Made by a program: the position numbers and the translations under genes. The notes beneath the pieces were generated by a model. It was not told where the DNA came from. It did not search any database and saw only the letters and a list, made by a program, of their open reading frames with translations. Shown here piece by piece: positions 22,488 to 35,700 of a stretch of DNA of 64,000 nucleotides; position 1 is the stretch's first letter, and each line of letters begins with the position of its first letter. Source of the DNA: Rheum nobile (taxonomy: Eukaryota > Streptophyta > Magnoliopsida > Caryophyllales > Polygonaceae); NCBI GenBank assembly GCA_027886185.1, contig WOAB01000056.1, positions 13,206,001 to 13,270,000 of the forward strand, read 5' to 3'.

Positions 22488-23162
22488 TGTTGGGCCCAAC
22501 ACTCTCCTAGGAGGACAGACCAAGCCAGATAGGCCCAGATCCAAGACAAGTCGGAAGATAAGAGAAAGTCGAGAGAATCGTCATAACCTCCGCGGTCGAA
22601 TGCTTCCCGACCAGATCGCGAAGATCATACCGAGCATTAAAATGCCTGATTGAGGCAACAACAACAACATTCAAAATAACACAATAATGACAGTAATCAA
22701 GTACAGAATCCCAGCAATCACTCCCGACATTGAAGGCAAGATATGGCCAAATCGTAAGAAAACGGTCAGAAAAGGCACTTACCATATTTGGATTCGGAGG
22801 GGATAAGAAGGAAACACAAGCTGGAAAAAGAGATAGCGCATTCTCATGCATAAATCAACTCTGAACACACGCACATATAAGCTCTGAATCGCCACCACTT
22901 ACTCGGGCCGGAATGCCATTTCACGTCCATCGGTCAAACATCATCATCCCCGGTCGAGTCTACTCCGACCTACTTCTCTCTAAGGATAAGTTGTAACCCG
23001 ACTTGTTTCAATCATCAATGCGTTAATAAAATTACATTGTTTCCTTGCATTTCTTATCCATTGGTTGATTAACTATTTGAATTGGTTTGATTTCTACTAT
23101 TCGATCGACTAGTTACCCCGTCTAAGGCGATTTAGATCGTCTGGTCTTTTTGCCCCAAAACA
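22488..23162 (+). repeat. 5' LTR of element E
   Basis: TGTTGGGCCCAACACTCTCC...TTGCCCCAAAACA. Partner of 45440-46113. Confidence 0.93.
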
Positions 23163-23165
23163 ATT

Positions 23166-23183
23166 TGGCGCCCACCGTGGGAC
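23166..23183 (+). other. Primer binding site, tRNA-Lys (one mismatch)
   Basis: TGGCGCCCACCGTGGGAC, one mismatch to the tRNA-Lys complement, three bases after the LTR. Confidence 0.85.
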
Positions 23184-23217
23184 CACTTGCCGATCACTCT
23201 CTTGAAACCTTTCAAAC

Positions 23218-25050
23218 ATGACTATCGACCCACCTACCAACACTGAAGAACCGCGTCTCGAAGACGAAACCCAAACTCCAAGAAACACGATCGAAAATCC
23301 TACTCCAATCCAATTCCAAGAGCTTTCCCAGAAAATGACCGCCCTCCAAGAGGAACTAGCCCAGCAATGCCAAAAGACCGAAACCCTAGCCGCCCTATCG
23401 ACCCAATCCGAGGCCGAAATCACATAGCTAACTCGTGAAAATGAGTCTCTTAAGTCGCAGGTACAATCAATGGCCTCAGGGTCTAGGAACATGCCCATCC
23501 ACAGCAGCGTCCGAACGCGCCTCGATATGGATAGCATCGAGCCAACACCTGCGAGCATACGACGGCCCGGACACACAGAGGGTACATATCGAATTCCTTT
23601 TGCTAATCCGTTTTCGACTAACAATGTCACCTTTTCCACACCGATCGGGTCGGCGAGGGCCCGAATCGACGAACCGCAGGTTACCAATCCGCCAGATGTC
23701 CTAGCTCTTTTCCAGCAGACGCTCGACCGACACATGAAGACGATCGACGATCGCTTCAACAGACTTCCAGGAGTCCCACAACCAATCGAGAGGGAAGCGT
23801 CCGACGGATTCGAAGAATCCCCGTTCGTCGAAGAAATCGCTAAGGTCGAGATCCCCAAGAAGTTTCATCTCCCCAACATGGCGACATTCGACGGCACCAG
23901 CGACCCAGATGACCATATCTCTCTCTATAAACAAAAACTAATGGCTACATCTGTTTCAAGGGAGAGCCGCGAGGCCGTCATGTGCAAAAGTTTTGGCACG
24001 ACCCTCGCGGGTCCCGCACTAACTTGGTTTATGTGTTTGCCTCAGGGAATGATTGCATTATTTGCGGATCTGGTCAACTCTTTCAAGAGTCAGTTCGCCA
24101 GCAGTCGGAGGCTCGAGAGACAATCGAGTGACCTCTACCGAGTCACACAAAGGCATAACGAACCTCTCCAAAATTACCTCAACAGGTACAATAAAGAGAA
24201 AGTGGCGATCCCCCATTGCGACGTCACCACCTCTATTGAAGCCTTCCGACAAGGTCTGGTCAAAGACAGCAATCTCTACAACGAGATCACCAAGTACCCG
24301 TGTAGAAGTTTCGAAGATGTCCAAGCCAAGACCATGGCCGAGTTAAGATTGGAAGAGGACCGTGAGTTGCGTAAAGCCTCACACGGACCCGATCTGTCTG
24401 ATCATAAAAATCCCTCCGACAACCATCGAGACAGACATCCTCACCCCTATTCTCGTAATTGAAACAAGCCGAACCAGGTAAACTCTTTCCAAGACAGGTC
24501 ACAAGATTGGAGAGACGGTCCGACGTTGCCTCCTAGGGTCCAATCTTATAACTTCAACGTTTCCGTGTCGGAGCTCGTCAAGAGTTTCGACAAGTATGGA
24601 AAAGAGGTAAGGTGGCCCCGAAAAAGCGATCGACCGGACGTCAAGAAGGACATGAGCCGATGGTGCGAGTTCCATGGCGACCACGGTCATTCGACCGACG
24701 AGTGCATCGCCCTACGAAAGGAAGTCGCTAGGCTGCTCACACAGGGGCTCCTACGCGACGTAATCTCGGAGCGGGCAAAAGCCACCATGGAACGACGAGA
24801 TCAGGTAAAACAAAACAAACCCCCATCTCCCATCCATACAAAAGTTGTCAATACTATTTCAGGTGGTTCGGACATATGTGGAAACACATACTCCGCGGCT
24901 AAATGGCATGCAAAGGAAAGCAAGGGTGATAAACCTGAGGCGTCAGGATTCAAGCTAAGAAAGACCTTCGATCTTCCGACGGTCACGTTCGACGAGTCCG
25001 ACTCCGACGGGTCGGATAGCCATCACGATGGTCTGGTAATCTCTTTGTCC
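23218..25050 (+). pseudogene. Tat gag of element E with stops
   Basis: Start at 23218 in the same context as the D gag. Conserved parts: the N-terminal coiled-coil-like region, the capsid-like domain (KFHLPNMATFDGTSDPDD..., ~residues 215-390) and the zinc-knuckle-like WCEFHGDHGHSTDEC (~24660-24705). Stops: TAG at 23425 where A and D have CAG (Gln), and TGA at 24460 where D has CGA (Arg). Both are C-to-T changes in CHG and CG context. The reading frame is otherwise continuous (frame 1) from start to protease. Confidence 0.88.
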
Positions 25051-25847
25051 ATTGGTAATTGCTTAATACGAAGAGTACTAATCGATACAGGGAGTTCAGC
25101 CAATCTTTTAACCCTCGACGCCCTTAAAGAAATGGGTCTGACTGAGAACGACTTAATCAAAAAGTCGACACCACTGGTCGGGTTTAGCGGTGAGGTTAAG
25201 CATACGACCGGCGAAATCATTCTAACCACCTACGCTAGAGGAGTCAACCAATAGGTGAAATTCTTAGTCCTGGATTGTCCGTCTCCCTACAATTGTATTC
25301 TTGGCAGGCCATGGATACACGCTATGAAGGCGGTACCCTCGACGTATCATCAAGTCATCAAGTTCCCCACTGAATGGGGAGTCCAAGAAATCAAAGGAGA
25401 TCAAAGGACCGCTAAGGAGTGCTACGTCGCTTCTATGAAGAGCGCAGTCGAACACAAGACCGCATAGCAACCACAGAGCGGCGAAGGACCTAGTCGGTAC
25501 GTCGAACCAGAAATGGAAAAGCTCGACGAGATCGTACTAGATCCTTCAAAGCCAAACCAAACGGTAAGGGTCGGGTCGGACCTGGACGACTCGACCAGAC
25601 AACAACTCCTCGATTTTCTCAAGACCAATGCCGACTGTTTTGCATGGTCGCATGAGGACATGGTCGGAATATCTCCAAATATTATTACTCATAAATTAAA
25701 TATAGATCCATCTCATCCCCCTGTCAAGCAGAAACGCAGGAAGTTCGCCCCCGAGCGGAACAAGATAGTCGACGACGAAGTCAAAAGCTTATTAGAAACA
25801 GGAAAGATAAGGGAGGTCCACTACCCCGAGTGGCTGGCCAACGTAGT

Positions 25848-28246
25848 TGTAACACCCCCAAATTTAACCCCATTTGAAAGCGTTACTGCCGATGACCCCG
25901 GACATAAACCCCGAAGTCACCCCAGACTTTTCCGACGTCATAACTGACTTAAAACACAGTTACAATACTAAAATCGTAACTTTTATTAAACCACATGGTC
26001 GCGGAATTACACGATTCCTAAAACGACCCAATTTCATCAAAAATACAAAATAGCACAGCGGAAATCTTTTAAATACAAAGCGACAAAACAACTTGTCGAA
26101 AACAAAACACCGTTCATCTTCATAGTCGTTCTAGCCTTCTTAGATCTGCAACATACCTGATGTGCCGAATCGGACGGATGACACCAGCCAACCATGCAAG
26201 GAATATAACGGTTGGTCAGTCTAATGAAAGACTACGCAAGGGTACAAAGCAGAGTGGTTCGAAGCAGTCGTATTAGGTTAGACTCATCGTTCCTTGAATA
26301 ATAACCGAGTACGCTAGTCAACCATCATACTCCTACTAGAATATATAAAACAGCATGAACAAGAGAAGATTCTGGAGACCGAGTCTCACAGCAATTAATC
26401 CCAAAAGAAGACTCCAAATGAAATGAGCCTTAAAGGAAACAATGACAAATGTTGGGAAACTTAATTTATAATATACACACAATCACAGAATCACAGTATC
26501 GCATTCGAGCGATCTACAACTAAGACGAGCTTTCCTAGCTGCACTAGCGCCTAGCTGCAATACTCGCCAAACATTTTAAATAAGTGCTTACTCATACGGC
26601 ACTTTATATTAAGGTCAAGGCATTTTCATTATGTGCATACCCATGGCACGTATCTTATTAAATGTCAACACACACACACATCACGTTACAAACTTTTATG
26701 ATCTGCTCGTCCCGAGACGAGAGATCCTTGGGAATACTCCCTAAATTTGTGACACTAGCTAAGTGCACCACCTCTATACCCGAGTATAGAGGCTAGTCAT
26801 GACTCACCAATGGTATTAGGGTCTCAATGCCCTTTTCTCCATTTAATTATCAAGAAACGACTGGACCTCCATCCATCGTCCCTACGAATACTCATGCTAA
26901 CTAAACAGTTCAACACAGTCAACATCATATCAAATCAAAGCCATCAAGGCCAACATCATAGATCTAACAATCTATATATATATATATCAAAATAGCGTTG
27001 CTACTAATAGTATATGCAACCTATTATAATCTTTTTATATGAATTTCACCTTTAAAATCCACAACAAAACCATTATGAACATAATAGCGCTGTATCTAGC
27101 AATATACAACCTATTATAACAGCACTTCTTTTATCAAATAATTGATCAAAACTGTTCCCAACATAAACAAGAAATCATTCCAAATTAATTAACAACAAAC
27201 AATTGATAATTAATGAAAGTATGGAATGATGAGCAAGAGCGAACCGCCACTTGCCTAAATCCGCAGAAGCTTAAGCAAAGCTTAGAGACAACAGGCTCCT
27301 GGATTTGAAACTGGAGCAAATCTTGGATAATAAATCCCTAAGAAATGGCCCATAACAAGACCTTAAGTTAGATTCAATATACTTATATATGAATCTAAAA
27401 GAATACAAGAAGAAATCAAAGGAAACGAGCCAAGCCCAAAGCTAAACCACAAGACACACAACTTCGGACGCAAATACCGCGATCGCGGCGAGTCGCGGTT
27501 TTCGTGTGGCCTGACAGTGGCGAAGCTCGACAGCTCCCATGGAGAATTTCTTACCCAAACCGATTTGTTTGCCTTCGATTTGTCTATGGTTCGATCTCCC
27601 AACACCTCAAAGCTTCTCACAACACTCAAGAGCACCTTTCTAACACTCAAAGGGATCTCGAATTCTCACCCAACAAAGCTCAAAACTTGCTCAACAATGG
27701 TGGACAGAAAAACAGAGGAAGAAAGAAGAGGATGAAGAAGAGCTTCTTAGCTCCGGGTTTCACCTCCTTTTATAGCCCAATCCGAGCTTCATCTGAGGGA
27801 ACAAGGGAGGGGACAAAGGGACAAGGCAAATGAGCCACTTGGCCTGCCCAAAAACAGAGAAAACAGAGGCGCTACAGTAACCGCCTCGCGAGGAAGACGA
27901 CACTGCTCAGCAAAAGGCATTACCGCGAGCGCGGCCGATCGCGGTGAATCGCGGTTGATCGCGTCAGGTCGCAGTGAGTCGCGGTTTTAAGCCGACTTCG
28001 TTAATTCTTATCCGAACTTGGTTCGGATTAAATTTCTTAACTCCGGGTTAAATATATTCGTACATTAACGATACATTAACCCCGAAAACACCTCAACTAT
28101 ATTATATAATGCTCGGAAAATTTTACAGAGCTCAGACCCCTTTTCAGAAGGTCCGAGACTCACTGAATTAAATCCGTCTAGCAAAACGGGCATAAGAAAA
28201 ATTCAAAAATAATTCAAAATACCCTTAAAAATTACGGGGTGTTACA
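25848..28246 (-). repeat. 3' LTR of element C (left on + strand)
   Basis: TGTAACACCCCC...GGGGTGTTACA on the plus strand, 2399 bp. It contains GC-rich TCGCGG-type repeats near 27476-27498 and 27905-27985. On the minus strand the purine tract AAGGGGGTATTAA abuts it at 28247-28259. Confidence 0.92.
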
Positions 28247-28607
28247 TTAATACCCCCTTATTTTAAGTTTCGACCCCGAAACTTGCATTATCAAGGCCGA
28301 CAACAAGTAGGGAAAGTATCTAAGTACACCCGTCTCAGTCTCCCAAGTAACCTCTTCGGTTTCTAACTTGGAGCACAAAACTTGTACCAAAGGTACCACC
28401 TTGCTACGCAGTTGTCTCAAACTTTACCCTGAATGGTAATCGAGACATCTGACAAACGCTTGGTTCAAACCAAATATTTATATTAGCAAGAATATTTACA
28501 ACAAAAGTTTTACAACCTTGTTGCGTTCTTAAACTTACTAACACAACCATTCAAATCAAAAGACTGGGTAATACCCAAATCTACAACCTACAACAAAAGT
28601 AGAAGCT

Positions 28608-29834
28608 TTAAGCAAATGGAACATCAGGCCCATCCGCCTCACGTATCACGTAAAGACGTTGACCATGACTTCCAGAAGCTACTGGGGCCTTCCCTTTATT
28701 CTGCGCAGTCGTCTGCATCGAAGGACTTGGAGCCTCTACCGGTTTATACTCAGGCCGGTTACTCTGAATAGCAGACCCTTGCTGAAACTCAGATCTTCTT
28801 TGCTTTTCCAGCCAACAGAACTTCTGCAAGTGTCCAAACTTCCCACAACCAAAGCATGTCTTCTTTTCCTTCTGACACATACTGTTCTTATGCCCAACGG
28901 CACCACAATTGTAACACCGAATCGGACTCTGGTCCTGACCTGATCGTTGTGTCGACCCTCCTTGAGTCAACTCTGTCCTTGCCTTGCTTGACTTAGCAAA
29001 GTTAGACGGTGGCGTAGGACGTTTAAATCCGCTCGCCTGAGATTGATCTTGCATTGACTTCTGGTGATTCCTCTTCTTGGTTGACTCCTCTAGAGTCACT
29101 TCCAATTTGTAGGCTGCATCCACGTACTGCTCCAAAGTAGAACATCTGTGACGCACCATCAGTGGCTTAATGTCTAGACCCATCCACTCATGGAAGTGCC
29201 AGATCTTCTGCTCCTTGCTGGTTACATCCGACCCAGCGTATTGCAACAAATGATTGAACTTAGTCGCAAGCTCAGCGACTTTCAATCCCTCCGTCTCAGG
29301 ATGCATAAACTCCTTGTGCTTCTCGTCCCTCATTGCTCGGGAAAAGAAACGGTCCATCATCTTCGTCTTGAACATGGCCCAGTTCAAATCAACTCGATCA
29401 GCCAACCCAGTGTTCTCCCACCATTCGCTAGCTTCTTCTTTTAACTGAAGAGAAGCGATCTACACTTTCTCAGCTTCGGTGCAATCCACGTTGCGGAACA
29501 ACCGCTCCATGTGGGAAAACCAATGAGCCGCTCTAACTGGCTCTCCTTTTCCATCATAATGGTCAGGTCTCAAAGAGGTAATGGTTTTCAACACTCGACC
29601 ATAATCACCCCTATTCCTGACCGCTTCTTCTCTGTGTACATAAACAGCTGGCTCCTCAAATCTAGGAACCACTGGGGGAATCGGCACAGCTTGTGCCTGT
29701 GGTGCGGCAGGTTGCCTAGCCTCGGCGAGTACTTGCATCATTATCTCCCGAATAGCTGTAACAGCTGCTGCATCAAAAACTACTGGAGCGTTGGCCGTAG
29801 CTTGGCCATTGCCTCCCGGATTATTCTATGACAT
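28608..29834 (-). pseudogene. Tekay gag of element C
   Basis: Minus-strand ATG at 29834, followed at once by a TAG third codon; then an open Ala/Pro/Gln-rich N-terminus, capsid-like region (AAHWFSHMERLFRN..., SEWWENTGLAD..., DIKPLMVRHRCSTLEQYVD) and two intact zinc knuckles, CYNCGAVGHKNSMC and CFGCGKFGHLQKFC. A second TAG lies near 29459 (EKV*IAS). The frame ends at 28608 (TAA) where B continues with CAA into protease. Downstream to 28247 only a degenerate protease segment and the last ~120 bp of the chromodomain region remain. A Gag source for mobilisation is therefore uncertain unless the TAGs arose after insertion. Confidence 0.85.
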
Positions 29835-30296
29835 TGACTCGTGTTCTTCTACACGGTTCAGGTCGTCCCTTATGATTGGCCTTGGATTGCTTGGCCCAGC
29901 ACTAGCGCGTATGGTATTCCTTGTATTCACCATCTGTTTACCGATCAAATCCCAAGTATTAATATCTTTTCCATAATACTTATCATGATAAAGTCACTTG
30001 GAATAGATCAACTTGGTAACGTTCCTAGATGAACACCAAACTGGAATACTTAGGTTCTACAACCTCAAATCCTGACAAGAGAACTGAAAACTCAAGTCTA
30101 ACTGGAGATGGCAAAACCACCTCGACTTCTTCCGAGTGCTTCTAAAGAGAACAGAATGCACCCCTAACTGCGGGTGACAAACAGAGAATCTTAGTCTTTC
30201 TAGACACAGAAGCAAACTTCCGTATCAGACTGTAAAAGGAACGACTATGAACGGCTTTTTATTTGAAAAAAATTCAGAGCTCTTGGAAAACATTTT

Positions 30297-30309
30297 AGCT
30301 CTGATACCA
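30297..30309 (-). other. Primer binding site, tRNA initiator Met
   Basis: Minus strand TGGTATCAGAGCT, four bases inside the 5' LTR of element C: the classical plant iMet PBS. The stretch from here down to 29835 is untranslated leader with no other feature seen. Confidence 0.88.
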
Positions 30310-30313
30310 TTTC

Positions 30314-31434
30314 TGTAACACCCCCAAATTTAACCCCATTTGAAAGCGTTACTGCCGATGACCCCGGACGTAAACCCCGAAGTCACCCCAGGCTTTTCCG
30401 ACGTCATAACTAACTTAAAACACAGTTACAATACTAAAATCGTAACTTTTATTAAACCACATGGTCGTGGAATTACACGATTCCTAAAACGACCCAATTT
30501 CATCAGAAATACAAAATAGCACAGCGGAAATCTTTTAAATACAAAGCGACAAAACAACTTGTCGAAAACAAAACACCGTTCATCTTCATAGTCGTTCTAG
30601 CCTTCTTAGATCTGCAACATACCTGATGTGCCGAATCGGACGGATGACACCAGCCAACCATGCAAGAAATATAACGGTTGGTCAGTCTAATGAAAGACTA
30701 CGCAAGGGTACAAAGCAGAGTGGTTCGAAGCAGTCGTATTAGGTTAGACTTATCGTTCCTCGAATAATAACCGAGTACGCTAGTCAACCATCATACTCCT
30801 ACTAGAATATATAAAACAGCATGAACAAGAGAAGATTCTGGAGACCGAGTCTCACAACAATTAATCCCAAAAGAAGACTCCAAATGAAATGAGCCTTAAA
30901 GGAAACAATGACAAATGTTGGGAAACTTAATTTATAATATACACACAATCACAGAATCACAGTATCGCATTCGAGCGATCTACAACTAAGACGAGCTTTC
31001 CTAGCTGCACTAGCGCCTAGCTGCAATACTCGCCAAACATTTTAAATAAGTGCTTACTCATACGGCACTTTATATTAAGGTCAAGGCATTTTCATTATGT
31101 GCATACTCATGGCACATATCTTATTAAATGTCAACACACACACATCACGTTACAAACTTTTATGATCTGCTCGTCCTGAGACGAGAGATCCTTGGGAATA
31201 CTCCCTAGATTTGTGACACTAGCTAAGTGCACCACCTCTATACCCGAGTATAGAGGCTAGTCATGACTCACCAATGGTATTAGGGTCTCAATGCCCTTTT
31301 CTCCATTTAATTATCAAGAAACGACTGGACCTCCATCCATCGTCCCTACGAATACTCGTGCTAACTAAACAGTTCAACACAGTCAACATCATATCAAATC
31401 AAAGCCATCAAGGCCAACATCATAGATCTAACAA

Positions 31435-31471
<37 letters not shown>

Positions 31472-32738
31472 AAATAGCGTTGCTACTAACAGTATATACA
31501 ACCTATTATAATCTTTTTATATGAATTTCACCTTTAAAATCCACAACAAAACCATTATGAACATAATAGCGCTGTATCTAGCAATATACAACCTATTATA
31601 ACAGCACTTCTTTTATCAAATAATTGATCAAAACTGTTCCCAACATAAACAAGAAATCATCCCAAATTAATTAACAATAAACAATTGATAATTAATGAAA
31701 GTATGGAATGATGAGTAAGAGCGAACCGCCACTTGCCTAAATCCGCAGAAGCTTAAGCAAAGCTTAGAGACAACGGGCTCCTGGATCTGAAACTGGAGCA
31801 AATCTTGGATAATAAATCCCTAAGAAATGGCCCATAACAAGACCCTAAGTTAGATTCAATATACTTATATATGAATCTAAAAGAATACAAGAAGAAATCA
31901 AAGGAAACGAGCCAAGCCCAAAGCTAAACCACAAGACACACAACTTCGGACGCAAATACCGCGATCGCGGCGAGTCGCGGCCAGTCGCGGTTTTCGTGTG
32001 GCCTGACAGTGGCGAAGCTCGACAGCTCCCATGGAGAATTTCTTACCCAAACCGATTTGTTTGCCTTCGATTTGTCTATGGTTCGATCTCCCAACACCTC
32101 AAAGCTTCTCACAACACTCAAGAGCACCTTTCTAACACTCAAAGGAATCTCGAATTCTCACCCAACAAAGCTCAAAACTTGCTCAACAATGGTGGACAGA
32201 AAAATAGAGGAAGAAAGAAGAGGATGAAGAAGAGCTTCTTAGCTCCGGGTTTCACCTCCTTTTATAGCCCAATCCGAGCTTCATCTGAGGGAACAAGGGA
32301 GGGGACAAGGGGACAAGGCAAAGGAGCCACTTGGCCTGCCCAAAAACAGAGAAAACAGAGGCGCTACAGTAACTGCCTCGCGAGGAAGACGACACTGCTC
32401 AGCAAAAGGCATTACCGCGAGCGCGGCCGATCGCGGTGAATCGCGGTTGATCGCGTCAGGTCGCGGTGAGTCGCGGTTTTAAGCCGACTTCGTTAATTCT
32501 TATCCGAACTTGGTTCGGATTAAATTTCTTAACTCCGGATTAAATATATTCGTACATTAACGATACATTAACCCCGAAAATACCTCAACTGTATTATATA
32601 ATGCTCGGAAAATTTTACAGAGCTCAGACCCCTTTTCAGAAGGTCCGAGACTCACTGAATTAAATCCGTCTAGCAAAACGGGCATAAGAAAATTTTAAAA
32701 ATAATTCAAAATACCCTTAAAAATTACGGGGTGTTACA
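30314..32738 (-). repeat. 5' LTR of element C (right on + strand)
   Basis: 2425 bp, near-identical to 25848-28246. Main differences are a longer TA microsatellite (31437-31468 against 26970-26985) and a 12-bp extra TCGCGG unit near 31980. Confidence 0.93.
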
Positions 32739-35700
32739 GTAGTCGTAGTCCAGAAGAAGAACGGCAAGTGGAGAGTTTGCATCAACTTCACAGATCTCAA
32801 TAAAGCTTGTCCTAAAGACTCGTTCCCACTTCCCCACATTGACGCCATGGTCGACGCTACGGCAAGACATGAAATGCTTACCTTCATGGACGCTTTCAGT
32901 GGCTACAACCAAATCCTCATGGAACCCAAAGATCAAGAAAAAACGGCATTCGTCATTAGTCAAGGTATCTATTGTTACAAAGTAATGCCTTTTGGTCTAA
33001 AAAATGCAGGGGCTACCTATCAACGACTAGTCAACAGGATGTTCAAAGACCAGATTGGGGACACGATGGAAGTCTACATTGACGACATGTTGGTGAAGTC
33101 AAAAAAGAAAGAAGATCATATAGACCATCTTCGCGACAACTTCGAGGTGCTAAAAAGGTACAACATGAAACTGAACCCTACTAAGTGTTCCTTCGGAGTG
33201 TCGTCAGGAAAGTTCTTGGGGTACATGGTGACACAAAGAGGAATAGAAGCCAGCCCATAACAGATCAAGGCTCTCATCAACCTTTGATCCCCCCGATGCA
33301 TCAAGGACGTACAGAAACTTACAGGTCGGATAGCAGCCCTGAACAGATTCATTTCAAAGTCGTCCGACAAGTGCAAACCCTTCCACGACGCTCTCAAGAA
33401 GAACAAGTCCTTTCAATGGACGGAAGAACACGAGGCAGCGTTCTAGAACTTGAAGGAATACCTGGCCAGTCCCATGCTACTAACCAAACCTAAAGGCGAT
33501 GAGCCCTTACTTCTATATCTAGCAGTGTCAGAATCAGCCGTAAGCGCAATACTGGTCAGAGAAGAAGATGGCAAGCAATCACCAATATACTACGTTAGTC
33601 GAACACTGTTACCAGCAGAAACGAGGTATTCGTCACTTGAAAAGCTCATACTATCATTGGTGATGGCCTCAAACAAACTCAAACCTTATTTTGAATTCCA
33701 TACTATTACTGTTCGCACTAATCATCCCATGAGAGCCATCATGAGGAAACCTGAGTTCACAGGACGAATGACTAAATGGGCTATACACCTCAGCGGTTAC
33801 GACATCGAGTATGAGCCCAGGACAACGATCAAGTCGCAAGCCTTAACCGACTTTGTGGCCGATTTCAGTCCGACCCTAGAGCAAGAAGCAACAAAAGAGG
33901 CGACACAACTGCTCGCGACAGAAGAAACAGGCACATGGGAACTCCACACAGATGGTGCGTCAAACGCCAGAGGATCAGGGCTAGGAGTCGTGCTGAAATC
34001 ACCACAAGGGGACAAGATAGCTCAGGCCGTAAGATGTGAGTGGGACGCTACTAACAACGAAGCTGAGTATGAAGCGCTCATATTCGGACTCATTCTGGCT
34101 CGCGACCTAGGGGTCCGAGAGATCGAAGTCGTTTGCGACTCCCTGCTGGTCGTGAACCAGATACAAGGGTCGTACAACGCTAAGGACGTCAGAATGATAG
34201 CCTACGTGGAGGTAGCCAAGAAGCTGATCGAACAGTTCCAAACATTCGACGTCAGACAAGTACCCAGGGATCTTAACTCTCAAGCTGACGCACTTGCCAA
34301 CCTAGGATCCGTCTTGGACCCGAAAGAATTTCCATACATACCATTAGCACACATCATGACGCCAGCCGTCCCAAGAACACCCGTCGAATCTACCACACCA
34401 CTAGAAGAGCTCGTCGCCATGGGAATAGGCGATCGACTAGAAGAAGACATCGTCAACACCGACGACGACTGGATACTACCCTACATCAGGTGGTTAAAAG
34501 ACGACAACCTGCCTGACGACAAAACGGAAGCAAAAAGGCTCAAGGTACAAGCACTCTCTTTCGATATCATAGATAACATCTTGTACAAAAGGTCTGTCAC
34601 AAGGATACTCCTACGATGCCTTAAGACTCCAGAAGTCGGACGCATCTTGCAATCGCTACACGAAGGAGAATGTGGAAACCATACCGGTGGACGAAGCCTC
34701 TCGGGGAAAGCCCTACGAAACAGATACTATTGGCCCACGATGAACAAAGACGCTATGGAATACACCAAGAAGTGCGACGCCTGTCAGAGGCATGTGCCCG
34801 TCCATCATCAACCTTCAGAGCTCCTCCACCCGACTCTGGCAAATGGGCAGACGAACTCCCATTCATTCTCTGGTCCGATAGGACTACTCCTAAAAATGCG
34901 ACCGGACAATCACCTTTCTCTCTCATCTATGGGAGTGAGGCAGTCATTCCGGCCGAGTTACTGGTCCCGACCGCCCGTTGCAACCTTCAGACAAACAAGC
35001 AAAATGACATCGAACTGGCACACGACTTGGACATAGTGGACGAGATCAGAGAAAGAGCCCGAATCAGGATGGTCAAGTCCTAACAACAGGTCGCAAGGAG
35101 TTACAACAAGAATGTCCGAATCAAGGCATTCAAAGTCAGAGATTGGGTCCTCAGGAAAACTTTCCAGAATACCAAGAATCCATCCGACGGAAAGCTCGCA
35201 CCACAATAGGAAGGACCCTACCTAATCACCGAAGTGGTCGGACATGGAGCATATCAGTTGGAAGATAAAGACGAACAACCAATCCCGAGAAGTTGGAATG
35301 CGACACACCTAAAGCTATACCATTTCTGAGCCAACAAGGTAAAACATTACATAACTTCACACATCGCTCATTATCGCATATGCATCTCTATTCTTTAAAC
35401 AACTAGCATGTGACACTAAGTGAGGACTCCCTCCTTACAAAAACATGAATGCAGAACAACATTGACGTATACATTGGATCCAGTCATCCGCAAAAAGCGC
35501 TTACATTACATCTACAAAATCGATCGGAACACGGGGAGATGAACAAGACAGGCACGTCGGCACACCGCTTGCCTTATACAAAACATAAGGTACGACACCT
35601 TATTACATTTATGCAATAGGAACATATTGCTTACCTCTCCGGCATAAAGTCATGACTAACACATACACCAACATTTATAGGCCTTCTCTACACACATACA

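Larger units (their letters stand above)
25848..32738 (-). mobile_element. Gag-only Tekay derivative (element C), TSD GTAGT
   Basis: 6891 bp, flanked by GTAGT at 25843-25847 and 32739-32743, inserted in the RT of E. Two ~2.4-kb LTRs differ at roughly 1.5% plus a TA-repeat length difference. It has a tRNA-iMet PBS, a gag and a short 3' remnant. Protease is degenerate and RT, RNase H and integrase are absent: sequence matching B protease up to ~2560 is joined (near 28415) to sequence matching the chromodomain tail at B ~5617, a deletion of about 3 kb. It must have moved using proteins of another element. Confidence 0.93.
25051..35329 (+). pseudogene. Tat pol of element E (PR, RT, RH, aRH, INT), interrupted by C
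   Basis: Protease LIDTGSSANLL near 25080; RT N-terminus 25513-25847; then element C; RT resumes at 32744 (VVVQKKNGKWR..., FMDAFSGYNQ, YIDDM near 33080). RT-linked RNase H ~33450-33760; archaeal-type RNase H ~33930-34310 (ELHTDGASNARGSG ... NNEAEYEAL ... CDSLLVVNQ). Integrase zinc domain ~34660-34790, then a ~375-bp deletion near 34840 that removes all three catalytic residues and shifts the frame. Stops at 25252, 25465, 33258, 33285, 33443, 35081 and 35207; most are CAG/CGA/CAA/TGG derived. The frame across C is preserved when C plus one TSD is removed (6896 bp). The double RNase H is the hallmark of Tat. Confidence 0.9.

Noticed and set aside
31274..32439. Open frames duplicated at 26810-27833
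   Set aside because: They recur only because both copies lie in the two LTRs of element C.
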